Shown here: positions 8,228 through 16,854 of the stretch, one piece after another
How positions within the stretch are numbered: the first letter of the stretch is position 1
How the letters are laid out: every line of letters begins with the position of its first letter
From: Pelagicoccus albus
Lineage (GTDB): Bacteria; Verrucomicrobiota; Verrucomicrobiia; Opitutales; Opitutaceae
DNA: 64,000 nucleotides
Direction: 5' to 3'
Assembly: GCF_014230145.1 (NCBI RefSeq)
Contig: NZ_JACHVC010000007.1
Coordinates: 310,001 to 374,000 of the forward strand
Notes under the pieces: model-generated
Database searches by the model: none
Told to the model about the DNA's origin: nothing
Seen by the model: the letters and a program-made list of their open reading frames with translations, nothing else
Program-made: the position numbers and the translations under genes

Positions 8228-9088
8228 ATGTTTGTAATAATCGGAGCAGTTATAGTTCTGGGCGCGACTTTTGGCGCGTTCTTGATGTCTGGAGGTAATT
8301 TTGGCCTTCTGATGCACCCGCCTGAATTCGTTGCTATCTTTGGCATCACGGGTGGTGTGGCTGTGATTTGCGCTCCTAAGGACGTGCTCATCCATACTAT
8401 CCACGCGACCATCGGAGCCCTTAAGGGGGCGGGCCCGGGCAAGGAAGACTACTTGGACCTCATGAAGGTCATGTACGAGCTCTTCATGCTTGGACGCCGC
8501 AATGGTCTGCTCGCTTTGGATGAACATGTCAGCTCTCCTGAATCGAGCTCTATCTTTTCGAACTACCCTAAGTTCCTAGCGGATAAGGATAAGGTCACCT
8601 TCCTTTGCTCGGCTCTGCGTCCGATCATCGATGGCAAGATCAAGCCAGATCAGTTGGAGCCACTCTTGAAGGCGGAAATCGATGCCAAGAAACACGCAGC
8701 GCATGGACCTATCAACGTGCTCCACCTCCTCGGCGACTCGCTGCCAGGTATTGGTATCGTTGCGGCGGTATTGGGTATCATCCTAACCATGAGCGTATTG
8801 GACCAGGGCGTTATGGTGATCGGTGGTCGTATTTCCGCGGCTTTGACAGGTACCTTCCTCGGTATCTTCATCGCCTACGGCTTTATTAATCCGCTTTGCA
8901 ACCTTATCGAGTTTGGTAACGAAGCGGAAGAAACCTATTACATTTGTATGTCCCGCTCGATCGGCGCCTTTGCTCGTGGCCTAGCGCCAATCATGGCCGT
9001 CGAGCTCGCACGCCGTAGTCTTGAAGCCAGCATGGTACCAAGCGCGGACGATCTGGAAAACATTTTGAAGTCCGCAACCTCGGGCTAA
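8228..9088 (+). CDS. motA: Flagellar motor stator protein MotA
   Basis: MotA forms the outer five-subunit ring of the proton-driven stator. The 286-residue product has four membrane helices (two near the N-terminus, two around residues 170-220), a cytoplasmic loop with charged residues that contact FliG, and the conserved PGIGIVAAVLGIILTM segment whose prolines couple ion flow to movement. The N-terminus MFVIIGAVIVLGATFGAFLM is typical of the proton-type group. motB follows after nine bases. An AGGAGA sequence stands 11 bases upstream of the ATG. Confidence 0.96.
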   Translation: MFVIIGAVIVLGATFGAFLMSGGNFGLLMHPPEFVAIFGITGGVAVICAPKDVLIHTIHATIGALKGAGPGKEDYLDLMKVMYELFMLGRRNGLLALDEHVSSPESSSIFSNYPKFLADKDKVTFLCSALRPIIDGKIKPDQLEPLLKAEIDAKKHAAHGPINVLHLLGDSLPGIGIVAAVLGIILTMSVLDQGVMVIGGRISAALTGTFLGIFIAYGFINPLCNLIEFGNEAEETYYICMSRSIGAFARGLAPIMAVELARRSLEASMVPSADDLENILKSATSG

Positions 9089-9097
9089 TCCGAAGAG

Positions 9098-9880
9098 ATG
9101 AAACAGCAGGTCGTACACCACGGTGGGGCTTGGAAAGTGGCCTACGCGGACTTCGTTACCGCGATGATGGCGCTTTTCATGGTACTCTGGTTGACTTCCC
9201 AGGACGAAAACTTGAAGAAGGATCTGGCTCGCTATTTTCAGGATCCATACAATACCCCGATGGACAATTCAATGGGGGTAATCGAGAGCACCGCGGAGGG
9301 GCAAGTGTCCAATCAGGATGGACAGTCCAAGGGCAAGGCGGAGATTTCCGATTTCAAGGTTCTCTACGATATGGCCCAGGAGTTCATGCGCTTGCTGAAC
9401 ATCGAAAGCGCCAACCCGGACCAGAAACCTGTCGATCTAGACGTGACCAGCGATGGGCTGCGAGTCACGCTTTACGACCGGGATGCTCATCCGTTTTTCG
9501 TAGAAAATACGGCCGATTATACGCCTTGGGGCTCCTTTGTGATCGAAACGCTTTCCTGGCTTGTTCAGCGTCACGGATTCATGGTTCGGGTCGACGGCTA
9601 CGTGTCAGAAGGATTCGAAGGTGATGGCTGGGAGTATACGGCCTGGGAACTTTCTAGTGATCGGGCAAATTCTACCCGCCGTTTGCTCGAGCGATATGGG
9701 GTACATGCGGGACAGTTCAAGTCCGTGACCGCTCATGGCACCATGGAACCGCTGCCCTTCATGCATCCTACCGCTGAATCCAATGACCGCGTTTCGATAA
9801 GCCTTGTCTTGACCGAGCTCTACAACAATCTCCGAGAGTACGAGACCGAACGAGAATCTCAGGTCGACACAGAGTACTAA
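9098..9880 (+). CDS. motB: Flagellar motor stator protein MotB
   Basis: MotB anchors the stator to peptidoglycan and carries the ion-binding aspartate. The 260-residue product has a short cytoplasmic N-terminus, a single helix with the signature YADFVTAMMALFMVLWL, where Asp18 is the predicted proton-binding residue, a plug/linker region, and an OmpA-like peptidoglycan-binding domain from about 120 to 245 (LSSDRANSTRRLLERYGV). It follows motA directly, and its TAA overlaps the next ATG by one base. The helix composition favours a proton rather than sodium motor, which is an inference. Confidence 0.95.
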   Translation: MKQQVVHHGGAWKVAYADFVTAMMALFMVLWLTSQDENLKKDLARYFQDPYNTPMDNSMGVIESTAEGQVSNQDGQSKGKAEISDFKVLYDMAQEFMRLLNIESANPDQKPVDLDVTSDGLRVTLYDRDAHPFFVENTADYTPWGSFVIETLSWLVQRHGFMVRVDGYVSEGFEGDGWEYTAWELSSDRANSTRRLLERYGVHAGQFKSVTAHGTMEPLPFMHPTAESNDRVSISLVLTELYNNLREYETERESQVDTEY

Positions 9881-10134
9881 TGGACAGCTATCTTTCAGGC
9901 AGGGAGCAACTCGGGGAATCCAAGAAATCCAAGGATTCCTTCAAACTCATGGCCTCGGGCGATAGCTTCGGCCAGCTTTCCTCTCCGCCAGCGGAAGACA
10001 GGGAAGAAAAGGAGAGCTGCGGCGAAGGCGGCAGCAAAGTTTCCTACGTGACCGAAGGGGGGCGCGTGACCAAGATAGTGGTTACTTGCAACTGTGGGCA
10101 GGTCACGGAAATCGACTGCCAGTACGAAGACTGA
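9880..10134 (+). CDS. Small Cys-containing protein of unknown function after motB
   Basis: Not recognised. The 84-residue product starts in a TAATG overlap with motB, so it is probably translationally coupled. The first half is hydrophilic and Ser/Lys/Glu-rich. The second half predicts a few beta strands with four cysteines at 47, 70, 72 and 80 (CNCGQ around 70-74), which could bind a metal or form disulfides. It is the last gene before the gap containing the flgF promoter. Confidence that it is a gene comes from the tight coupling and Cys pattern. Confidence 0.65.
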   Translation: MDSYLSGREQLGESKKSKDSFKLMASGDSFGQLSSPPAEDREEKESCGEGGSKVSYVTEGGRVTKIVVTCNCGQVTEIDCQYED

Positions 10135-10225
10135 GGGGCTGCATTTCCTGCCACATGGCTAGGGCACTTTTGCCGACTGGAAATTGCACTTTTTTAAGTG
10201 GTTGATAAGTAAGGTTTTATAACGT

Positions 10226-10241
10226 TGGCATGTGGGTTGCT
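10226..10241 (+). promoter_or_regulatory. sigma-54 (-24/-12) promoter of the flgF operon
   Basis: TGGCATG at 10226-10232 and TTGCT at 10237-10241 fit TGGCAYR-N4-TTGCW completely, with GG (10227-10228) and GC (10239-10240) 12 bases apart as in the fliO promoter. Transcription would start near 10252, only four bases before the flgF ATG at 10256. This rules out the in-frame GTG at 10232 as a start on this transcript and implies an almost leaderless mRNA. Confidence 0.75.
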
Positions 10242-10255
10242 TAGTTGTTGCCCAA

Positions 10256-11008
10256 ATGCTGAACGGAGTCTACCAAAACGCAGCGGCCATGACGGGCCTC
10301 GAGAACTGGAACAATTCTATTGCCCAGAACATCGCCCAATCGTCCGTGCCCGGTTACAAGAAGGCCTTGCTTTCTTTCGAGGGAGTCGAAGCCGGAAGTG
10401 TAGGAGTAAAGGACCAGTTTGGAAACATTCTCGAACATGCCTCCATCCAGACCAAAGGTGTGGGCAGCGTAGACTTCTCGGAAGGTTCGATTGTCACCAC
10501 CAACGGGGAGCTCGATTTCGCGATCGAAGGCGAAGGATTCTTTGAGCTTCGTGCCGATGACGGCCAACTGGTCTACACCCGAGATGGCCAGTTCAAGGTC
10601 AACGACGAAGGCGAGCTCGTGAGCAAGCAAGGGTTTCACGTCATGTCTGATACCCGCAACATCATTCAGCTGATTCCAGACGGTGGGCCAGTACAGGCTG
10701 CCAAGGACGGAACTGTTCGCCAAGGCGGACAAAAGGTTGCCGAGCTCAGCCTCCGCTCTGTTGAAGATACTAGCAGTATGATTCGCTCGCATGGCGGTTT
10801 CATCCTTACCGGAGACAATAAGAGCAATGCCATCGATGCGGATTCTCGTTTCGTTCGCCACGGCTCTCTGGAGCAAAGCAACGTCTCTGCCACCACCGAA
10901 ATGATCAACCTGATCAATGTCTCTCGCTCTTTTCAGCTCAACCAAAAGGTCATCCAGCAACATGACGACGCCCTCGGAAAGGCGATCCAGTCATTGGGCG
11001 GCCACTAA
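10256..11008 (+). CDS. flgF: Flagellar proximal rod protein FlgF
   Basis: FlgF is one of the rod proteins of the basal body. The 250-residue product carries the N-terminal rod/hook signature (SIAQNIAQSSVPGYKK, about residues 22-37), a central FlgE/F/G-type segment (LDFAIEGEGFFELRADDGQL, YTRDGQF) and the C-terminal helix (SNVSATTEMINLINVSRSFQ) that packs in the D0 layer. The ATG at 10256 aligns with the start of FlgG and follows the sigma-54 promoter. The frame stays open to a GTG at 10232. FlgG follows after 38 bases. FlgF rather than FlgG is assigned from divergence and order. Confidence 0.9.
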   Translation: MLNGVYQNAAAMTGLENWNNSIAQNIAQSSVPGYKKALLSFEGVEAGSVGVKDQFGNILEHASIQTKGVGSVDFSEGSIVTTNGELDFAIEGEGFFELRADDGQLVYTRDGQFKVNDEGELVSKQGFHVMSDTRNIIQLIPDGGPVQAAKDGTVRQGGQKVAELSLRSVEDTSSMIRSHGGFILTGDNKSNAIDADSRFVRHGSLEQSNVSATTEMINLINVSRSFQLNQKVIQQHDDALGKAIQSLGGH

Positions 11009-11046
11009 TCCCCTTAACCTACTCTTAAAGCTAACCACACCAGAAC

Positions 11047-11829
11047 ATGAGCATTTCACTATACTCCGCGGCCAGCGGGATGGAGGCCCAGCAGACCAAC
11101 CTCAACGTTATCTCCAACAATATAGCGAACGTGAGCACGACCGGCTTCAAGAAGAGCAAGGTCGAATTTCAAGATATGTTCTATCAAGTGCCCAAGTCTG
11201 TAGGTGCGGACTCGGGAGGAAATATAATCCCAACGGGTATACAGGTCGGTACAGGTACCCAGGTGGTGTCTACCTCCAAGGTTTTCACGCAGGGCCAGGT
11301 TTCTCAGACTGGTGAGGAAATGGATGTGGCAATCGTGGGTGACGGCTTCTTTCAAGTAACTGGCACTGATGGAGAGCCGCTCTACACTCGTGACGGCGCA
11401 TTCAAAGTCGGCCCGAATGGAAACGTAACGAATTCTCAGGGTATGACAGCGGTTGGTTTCCCTTCGCCACCTGATGGAACCAATGGTATCACCATCAACA
11501 ACACCGGCGGCGTTACCTTTACCAATGACAGTGGAGACATTCTGGGAACAGGAGACATCCAATTGGCTCGCTTCCGCAATCCATCAGGACTATTGGCGCT
11601 AGGTGGTAATCTATTCCGTGAGACCGAAGCGAGTGGGGCTCCCACCGTGGGAACTCCAGGCGAGAATGGAATCGGCACCTTGCAGCAGGGGTACCTTGAA
11701 ACCTCCAACGTGAACATCGTGGAGGAGATGGTGAACATGATCCTAGCGCAACGCGCCTACGAGATTAACTCCAAGTCGATCCAGACCTCGGATTCGATGA
11801 TGCAACAAGTAAGCCAGCTGAAGCGCTAG
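11047..11829 (+). CDS. flgG: Flagellar distal rod protein FlgG
   Basis: FlgG builds the distal rod crossing the P and L rings. The 260-residue product has a canonical N-terminus (LYSAASGMEAQQTNLNVISN, then NIANVSTTGFKKSKVEFQD), the LYTRDGAFKVGPNGNVTNSQ stretch and the C-terminal LETSNVNIVEEMVNMILAQR with RAYEINSKSIQTSD. All are near-consensus for FlgG, and the length is normal. It lies between flgF and flgA, two bases before flgA. Confidence 0.97.
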   Translation: MSISLYSAASGMEAQQTNLNVISNNIANVSTTGFKKSKVEFQDMFYQVPKSVGADSGGNIIPTGIQVGTGTQVVSTSKVFTQGQVSQTGEEMDVAIVGDGFFQVTGTDGEPLYTRDGAFKVGPNGNVTNSQGMTAVGFPSPPDGTNGITINNTGGVTFTNDSGDILGTGDIQLARFRNPSGLLALGGNLFRETEASGAPTVGTPGENGIGTLQQGYLETSNVNIVEEMVNMILAQRAYEINSKSIQTSDSMMQQVSQLKR

Positions 11830-11831
11830 TC

Positions 11832-12680
11832 ATGAAAATTTCGATACTCCTTAGACTTTCTCTCGGCCTCGGCCTTGCCGTGTTCATTTTCGCTTCCGCC
11901 TTGCGCGCTTCGTTGGATGAAATCCTCGCGCCTTTGCCAGTCGCAAAGATCGTTGTAGCGTCTGCTCCTGTGGTCGAACTCGCTTCGGAAAAGACAACTG
12001 ATACGATTGTAACGAACAACACAAAGAGTGAGCTGTTTGCGGCGGACGCCATCCTTAGCTCAGATGTGGAAGAAGTATTGAGAGACTCTTTAGAAGATGC
12101 TCTGCGTCCTTCAGGAGACCTTACCCTAGTGCCGCTTCGCGACTTGCCGGACTTGTCCTCGCACTCGCAGCCGTTCCAGATCAACTTGGTTACCATCCCC
12201 AACCGCCTCACTCGAGGCAACATACTGGTAGGTTTCCAAGTCGAAAACGAGGAGGGCATCCTAGGAGAATGGAGCGTCCCGTTTAGAGTTCATCTCTACA
12301 GCGAGGTCTGGTATACACGTACACGCTTGGGTCGCGGAGAGATCGCATCGCCTTCTGACTTGGAAAGCCGCCGTGTTGATCTGCTCGCCGAGCCAGATGC
12401 CGTCCCTGCCAGTCTCGAGAGTTTACTCCGACGCGAGTACAGCCGGGACATCCAGCCTGGTAAGCCGCTTACTTGGGGCGATCTAGTGGAACGCTCCCTC
12501 ATTCGAAGAGGAGATGTCGTAGAGGTATCCGCGGTCAATGGCTTACTTGCCATCACCATGCGTGCGATTGCTCGTCAAGATGGGTCCGATGGAGACCTCA
12601 TTCTTCTTAGGAACATCGATTCTTCCAAAGAGTTTTCCGCCAAGGTGGTAGGAGAGAATCGGGTAGAAGTGGTTTTTTAA
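11832..12680 (+). CDS. flgA: Flagellar P-ring assembly chaperone FlgA
   Basis: FlgA is a periplasmic chaperone for P-ring (FlgI) assembly. The 282-residue product has an N-terminal signal sequence (about residues 1-25, LSLGLGLAVFIFASALRA), a poorly conserved first half, and a C-terminal SAF-type domain from about 155 (TRLGRGEIASPSDLESRRVD, then LIRRGDVVEVSAVNGLLAIT and KEFSAKVVGENRVEVVF), which is the diagnostic FlgA segment. It sits two bases after flgG and 23 before flgH. Confidence 0.9.
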   Translation: MKISILLRLSLGLGLAVFIFASALRASLDEILAPLPVAKIVVASAPVVELASEKTTDTIVTNNTKSELFAADAILSSDVEEVLRDSLEDALRPSGDLTLVPLRDLPDLSSHSQPFQINLVTIPNRLTRGNILVGFQVENEEGILGEWSVPFRVHLYSEVWYTRTRLGRGEIASPSDLESRRVDLLAEPDAVPASLESLLRREYSRDIQPGKPLTWGDLVERSLIRRGDVVEVSAVNGLLAITMRAIARQDGSDGDLILLRNIDSSKEFSAKVVGENRVEVVF

Positions 12681-12703
12681 TCCCTCAAATTTTCTATACT
12701 AAA

Positions 12704-13306
12704 ATGTGTAAGCAATTAATAACTACGGCAGCACTCCTCCTTGCCACGGCCCTTTCTGGCAAGTCTCTTTGGGATTCTCCCAAGAACAATGAAAGCGGCA
12801 TGTTTGCGGATCGTTCCGGCGCTCAAGTCGGCGATATTATTACCCTGGAAATTGAAGAGGAGACCATCGTCAACCGAACAAGCTCCAAGTCATCCTCCAC
12901 ATCCTCAAATATTTCACAGGACCTAGGATCCATCGTAATTGGCAATGTTATAGAAACTGGTTCGGCAGCGGGAAGCATATCTCTAAACCCGAACGACTCT
13001 TTCAACGGATCCGGTACGGTGGCGGATACAAACATCTTTCAGGCGCGTGTCGCAGTGATGGTGGTCGATGTTCAGCCAAACGGAAACCTGATCGTTGAAG
13101 GCGCTCGCAAGGTTAAGTCCTCAGGCGAGGCGCAATACCTCGTGGTTCGTGGCATCGTTCGCAAGGACGATGTTCTGTCGGACAACACAGTCACTTCTGA
13201 AAACGTGCTCAATGCGTCAATCGAGATGTTTAGCGAAGGCGATCTCAAGACTGCCCAAACTAAGGGTTGGATACAGCGCCTCGTAGACGTGACCAATGTC
13301 CTGTAA
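12704..13306 (+). CDS. flgH: Flagellar L-ring protein FlgH without a lipobox cysteine
   Basis: FlgH forms the L-ring in the outer membrane. The 200-residue product has a signal-like N-terminus (LITTAALLLATALS), the SLWDSPKNNESGMFADRSGA segment, and the conserved QVGDIITLEIEEETIVNRTS, NLIVEGARKVKSSGEAQYLV and VVRGIVRKDDV motifs. Canonical FlgH is a lipoprotein with Cys directly after the signal peptide; here the matching position reads ALSGKSLW with Lys, and the only cysteine is residue 2. The protein is probably processed by a different peptidase or is not lipidated. It overlaps the predicted flgI start by 11 bases. Confidence 0.92.
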   Translation: MCKQLITTAALLLATALSGKSLWDSPKNNESGMFADRSGAQVGDIITLEIEEETIVNRTSSKSSSTSSNISQDLGSIVIGNVIETGSAAGSISLNPNDSFNGSGTVADTNIFQARVAVMVVDVQPNGNLIVEGARKVKSSGEAQYLVVRGIVRKDDVLSDNTVTSENVLNASIEMFSEGDLKTAQTKGWIQRLVDVTNVL

Positions 13307-14432
13307 GCTCAGTCGCAAACCTATTTTTCCCAAAGTGAAAACCTTACTTCTCACCATTTCAGCTCTTCTAGTATCCGCCAGCTTCTTACAAGCCGCTCGC
13401 GTCAAGGATCTTGCTTCAGTGGAGGGCGGCCGAGACAACCAGTTGGTTGGATACGGACTTGTCGTGGGACTAGCGGGTGATGGCGATAGCGATTCACCCA
13501 TGACTATCAATGCAGTGGCAAATTCACTGAAGCGCTTTGGTCTTACGGTTGATCCCGACGAATTGAAGTCTGCGAATATCGCTGCCGTTATGATCACTGC
13601 CGATATTCCTCCATTCGCTCGCGAAGGTACTCGTATCGACGTGACGGTATCTTCCATTGGCGATGCTGAAAGTCTGCAAGGGGGAGTATTGCTTCAGACT
13701 CCTCTTCTCGGTGCGGACGACGAAGTCTACGCCGTAGCTCAAGGCCAAATCGCAGTAGGCGGATACATCGGTGGGGCTGGTGGAGCAGGGGGGGCGACTG
13801 TCCAAAAGAACCACCCAACAGTAGGGACGATTTCCAATGGGGCTATCGTGGAAAGGGAAATCGAGATGGATGTTTCAAGGGGAGGGTCCGTTAAGTTGAT
13901 TCTAAGAAACCCAGACTACAATACGGCGTCCAAGTTAGCGGAAGGTATCAATGTCATTTTCCCCTCAAGTACGCTCGCTCTCGATGCGGCTGCTGTGCAG
14001 GTGACGATTCCCGAGATCTACGTTGGAAGAGAAGTGGATTTCATTTCTTCCATAGGAGGGATAACTGTTGAGCCAGATACACCTGCGAAGATTATTATTA
14101 ACGAGAGAACGGGTACGATCGTAGCGACTGCGGGAGTAAGGGTGTCGACCGTAGCGGTTAGCCATGGATCGCTGAGCCTGACCATTGCTCGTTCGCAAAA
14201 TATCTCGCAGCCAGGGCCTCTCGCCCAAGTAGGCGAAACTGCAGTAGCGGAAGGCACTAATGTCACCGTGGAGGAAGAACTGGGCGCTTTCCATATCGTG
14301 CCCGACTATCCAACCATTCAGCAGGTAACTAACGCGTTGAACGCAATGGGCGTATCGACTCGCGAGATGATGTCTATACTGCAGGCCATGAAGAGTGCGG
14401 GCGCTCTTCAGGCAGAACTCGTGATTAAATAA
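13296..14432 (+). CDS. flgI: Flagellar P-ring protein FlgI
   Basis: FlgI forms the periplasmic P-ring around the rod. The product of up to 378 residues has a signal peptide (KTLLLTISALLVSASFLQA) followed by the very conserved ARVKDLASVEGGRDNQLVGY and GLVVGLAGDGDSDSPMTINA segments, with INERTGTIVATAGVRVSTVA and a C-terminal NALNAMGVSTREMMSILQAM. The ATG at 13296 overlaps flgH and gives a long n-region. An in-frame GTG at 13335 gives a more compact signal peptide, and neither has a clear ribosome binding site. Length and motifs are otherwise normal. Confidence 0.96.
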   Translation: MSCKLSRKPIFPKVKTLLLTISALLVSASFLQAARVKDLASVEGGRDNQLVGYGLVVGLAGDGDSDSPMTINAVANSLKRFGLTVDPDELKSANIAAVMITADIPPFAREGTRIDVTVSSIGDAESLQGGVLLQTPLLGADDEVYAVAQGQIAVGGYIGGAGGAGGATVQKNHPTVGTISNGAIVEREIEMDVSRGGSVKLILRNPDYNTASKLAEGINVIFPSSTLALDAAAVQVTIPEIYVGREVDFISSIGGITVEPDTPAKIIINERTGTIVATAGVRVSTVAVSHGSLSLTIARSQNISQPGPLAQVGETAVAEGTNVTVEEELGAFHIVPDYPTIQQVTNALNAMGVSTREMMSILQAMKSAGALQAELVIK

Positions 14433-14469
14433 TAAATACGAATTTTAGAAAATAGGACTCTACCAACAA

Positions 14470-14811
14470 ATGGAAGTTACAACTACAGCGGCAGCAGGAC
14501 TGACAGGATCGGCTTGGAAGGAGCAAATGCTCTCGGGAGATGCTTCGAAAAAGGAGCAGGTTGAGCAGCTTGGCGGTGAGTTTGAAGGAGTCCTACTGCG
14601 TCAATTTCTAGACGAAGCATTGAAGCCAATGGATCCAGAGAATGGATACTTCGGTACCGGTAGCAGTACCCCAATGTACGAACACTTAATAAAGGACAGT
14701 TTGGCGTCCAGCATTACGGAGGCAGGCTCTTTGGGCTTTTCCTCTGTGTTGCAGGCTAAACTGTTTCCCCAAGAACTGAACGAAGGAGAGGGAATCGCTT
14801 CCCATGAATAA
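14470..14811 (+). CDS. flgJ: Rod-binding protein FlgJ, N-terminal domain only
   Basis: The 113-residue product matches the rod-capping N-terminal domain of FlgJ (VEQLGGEFEGVLLRQFLDEA, then a PMYEHLIKDSLASSITEAGS stretch). The C-terminal muramidase domain found in gamma-proteobacterial FlgJ is absent, as in many other phyla, so a separate peptidoglycan hydrolase must open the cell wall for the rod. It follows flgI, the usual position, and overlaps the next gene by eight bases. Confidence 0.88.
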   Translation: MEVTTTAAAGLTGSAWKEQMLSGDASKKEQVEQLGGEFEGVLLRQFLDEALKPMDPENGYFGTGSSTPMYEHLIKDSLASSITEAGSLGFSSVLQAKLFPQELNEGEGIASHE

Positions 14812-15313
14812 CACACCAGCAGAAAACAACTGGGACCCACTGGTCAATTTGTTGCGCCATGAGGTGCAAGAATACGGAGGCCTGTATAATTTGCTCGAGC
14901 GGCAGCAGGAGGAGATTTTCAAACGCGATCCGCAACTCGTGCTCGAGACTAACACTGAGATAGAGGACTATATGTCCAAAATGGGAGATCTACGCGAAAA
15001 CCGGGAAGGGCTAGTACGCGATATGGCTCGGATATTTGGAGCAGATGAGGATCAACCTTTGTCCAAACTGTTAGCTTATTTTCCAGATTTTATGAGGCCC
15101 ATGCTTCAGGCTTTGGTAGACGAGATCAATCACATGGTTAGCCGCACTCGTCACAAGGCTCGCCAGAACTTTATGCTGCTTTCTCGCACGATGGAAATCA
15201 ACCATGAGGCCATGCAGCGACTCCAGCCTGGGAATTTTAACAAGACCTACACGAAGAAGGGACAAGTAGGAGTAAAGGCAAAGCTTCCCTCGCGCTATCA
15301 AGCCTTTGTCTAA
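14804..15313 (+). CDS. flgN: FlgN-like hook-filament junction chaperone
   Basis: FlgN-family proteins are cytoplasmic chaperones for FlgK and FlgL. The 169-residue product is predicted almost wholly helical, with a heptad-like pattern (LLRHEVQEYGGLYNLLERQQ, EIFKRDPQLVLETNTEIEDY) typical of FlgN and a basic C-terminus (NKTYTKKGQVGVKAKLPSRY). It sits directly before flgK and flgL, its expected clients, and overlaps flgJ by eight bases. The sequence family is weakly conserved, so the call leans on context and the coiled-coil pattern. Confidence 0.8.
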   Translation: MNNTPAENNWDPLVNLLRHEVQEYGGLYNLLERQQEEIFKRDPQLVLETNTEIEDYMSKMGDLRENREGLVRDMARIFGADEDQPLSKLLAYFPDFMRPMLQALVDEINHMVSRTRHKARQNFMLLSRTMEINHEAMQRLQPGNFNKTYTKKGQVGVKAKLPSRYQAFV

Positions 15314-15359
15314 GACTTGAGGACAGCGAAACCAAACAACGGATACACACCCACACCAC

Positions 15360-16814
15360 ATGTCCGCAAACATCATAGGCGATCTCGCCAACGCCGCTAA
15401 AGCCCTTACCGCTCACCGTTATGGAGTGATCACTGCGGGTAATAACATGGCGAACGTCAACAACGAGAACTACTCCCGTCAGCGGGTGGTTATCGGTGAA
15501 GATGGCGTTATTCAAACCTTGGTCGGCTCGCAAGGTACGGGAGTGGAAGTCCAAGGTTTCGAACAAATGCGAGATACGGTTCTTGACCGTGAAATTTTGC
15601 GTGAGACCAGTTTGAACGCTTCTCTGGAGGCTCAGCAATCAGCTTTGGCAAAGGCTGAATCAAGCCTAGGACAAGAGATCAGCCGGGCAGACGATTCTGC
15701 TTTCATCGATGGCTCTACAACGGACTCAGCTAGTGGTGGTATCGCGGATACGCTGAACAGTTTTTTCACTGCTTTCCATTCTCTATCCGCGAATCCTGGA
15801 TCAGATGCGGAAAAGGAAGCGTTGCTGCAAAATGCGGATTTGCTCACCGAAAAGCTAAATGTCACTTCCGAGCGTTTCAGCGACTTGCACGAAGACATCG
15901 GTCTGGAAGTGAGCACCGATATCGATTCTGCGAATCAAATGATCGAAGAGATCGCTCGTCTCAACACGGAGATTTCTCGCGCAGAGTCCCAAAGTGCCGG
16001 GCAGGCTCTGAGTTTACGGGACCAGCGACAGGGAATACTCGAGGATCTCTCTGAGATCATGCAGATCAAGACTGAGGAGATTCCCGATAGCTCGGGTCAG
16101 ATTCGAGTTTATGTACCAACGGTGGGAGCAGATAGTCCAACCATCAATCTAGTCGAGCGAGGGCGTTACCAAGAGGTAAAGTTTATCGACGCCGAGACTG
16201 AGGCGGACTCTCCCAAGTTCGTTGTAGGGGACGATGAAACGCAAATCGAAATCAGTAACGGTAGCGTAGCCGGCGCTTTGGAAGCCCGTGATGGAGTGAT
16301 AGCAGAATACAGACGGGGTCTAGACGCCTTGGCCGAAGAACTGGTTACGCAAGTAAACGCTCTCTACAGCGACGGGAATCCTCCAAACGACACTAATTTC
16401 TTTGATGATACGGATACGTCTGCAGCTGGTATAAAGCTGGTCGATGGACTTACTGCTGCGACGCTTCGTACCACGAATTCAGACGAGCAGGCTCAGGGCG
16501 ACAATTCCCTGACTTTAGCAATTGCCGAGCTTGATGAGACAAAGCTCGATGCTCTGGGAGGTCGCGACCTTGGTACGTTTTATCGCGCTGTGGTGACTGA
16601 CCTCGGTGAAGGTGTAGCGAAGGTCGAAGCTAGGCTCGAAGACGAGGCTGTGGTATTCGATCTTTTGAAACAGCAGCAGGATTCAGTGTCGGGAGTCTCT
16701 TTGGATGAGGAGATGACCGATATGATGAAATTTCAGCGAGCGTTCCAGGCGACAGGTAAGCTTATCAGCGCTATCGACGAAATGCTGGACGTCATTGTAA
16801 ATCGTTTAGTCTAA
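15360..16814 (+). CDS. flgK: Flagellar hook-filament junction protein FlgK (HAP1)
   Basis: FlgK is the first junction protein between hook and filament. The 484-residue product has the D0 N-terminal segment (ALTAHRYGVITAGNNMANVN, NENYSRQRVV), a long helical region (about 140-230), a variable middle and the C-terminal signature VSGVSLDEEMTDMMKFQRAF, then QATGKLISAIDEMLDVIVNRL. It lies after its predicted chaperone gene and before flgL. The length is shorter than enteric FlgK, reflecting a reduced variable domain. Confidence 0.95.
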   Translation: MSANIIGDLANAAKALTAHRYGVITAGNNMANVNNENYSRQRVVIGEDGVIQTLVGSQGTGVEVQGFEQMRDTVLDREILRETSLNASLEAQQSALAKAESSLGQEISRADDSAFIDGSTTDSASGGIADTLNSFFTAFHSLSANPGSDAEKEALLQNADLLTEKLNVTSERFSDLHEDIGLEVSTDIDSANQMIEEIARLNTEISRAESQSAGQALSLRDQRQGILEDLSEIMQIKTEEIPDSSGQIRVYVPTVGADSPTINLVERGRYQEVKFIDAETEADSPKFVVGDDETQIEISNGSVAGALEARDGVIAEYRRGLDALAEELVTQVNALYSDGNPPNDTNFFDDTDTSAAGIKLVDGLTAATLRTTNSDEQAQGDNSLTLAIAELDETKLDALGGRDLGTFYRAVVTDLGEGVAKVEARLEDEAVVFDLLKQQQDSVSGVSLDEEMTDMMKFQRAFQATGKLISAIDEMLDVIVNRLV

Positions 16815-16854
16815 TCCAATTCCTGAATACGAATAAATCTCAGCTTCCCACAAA

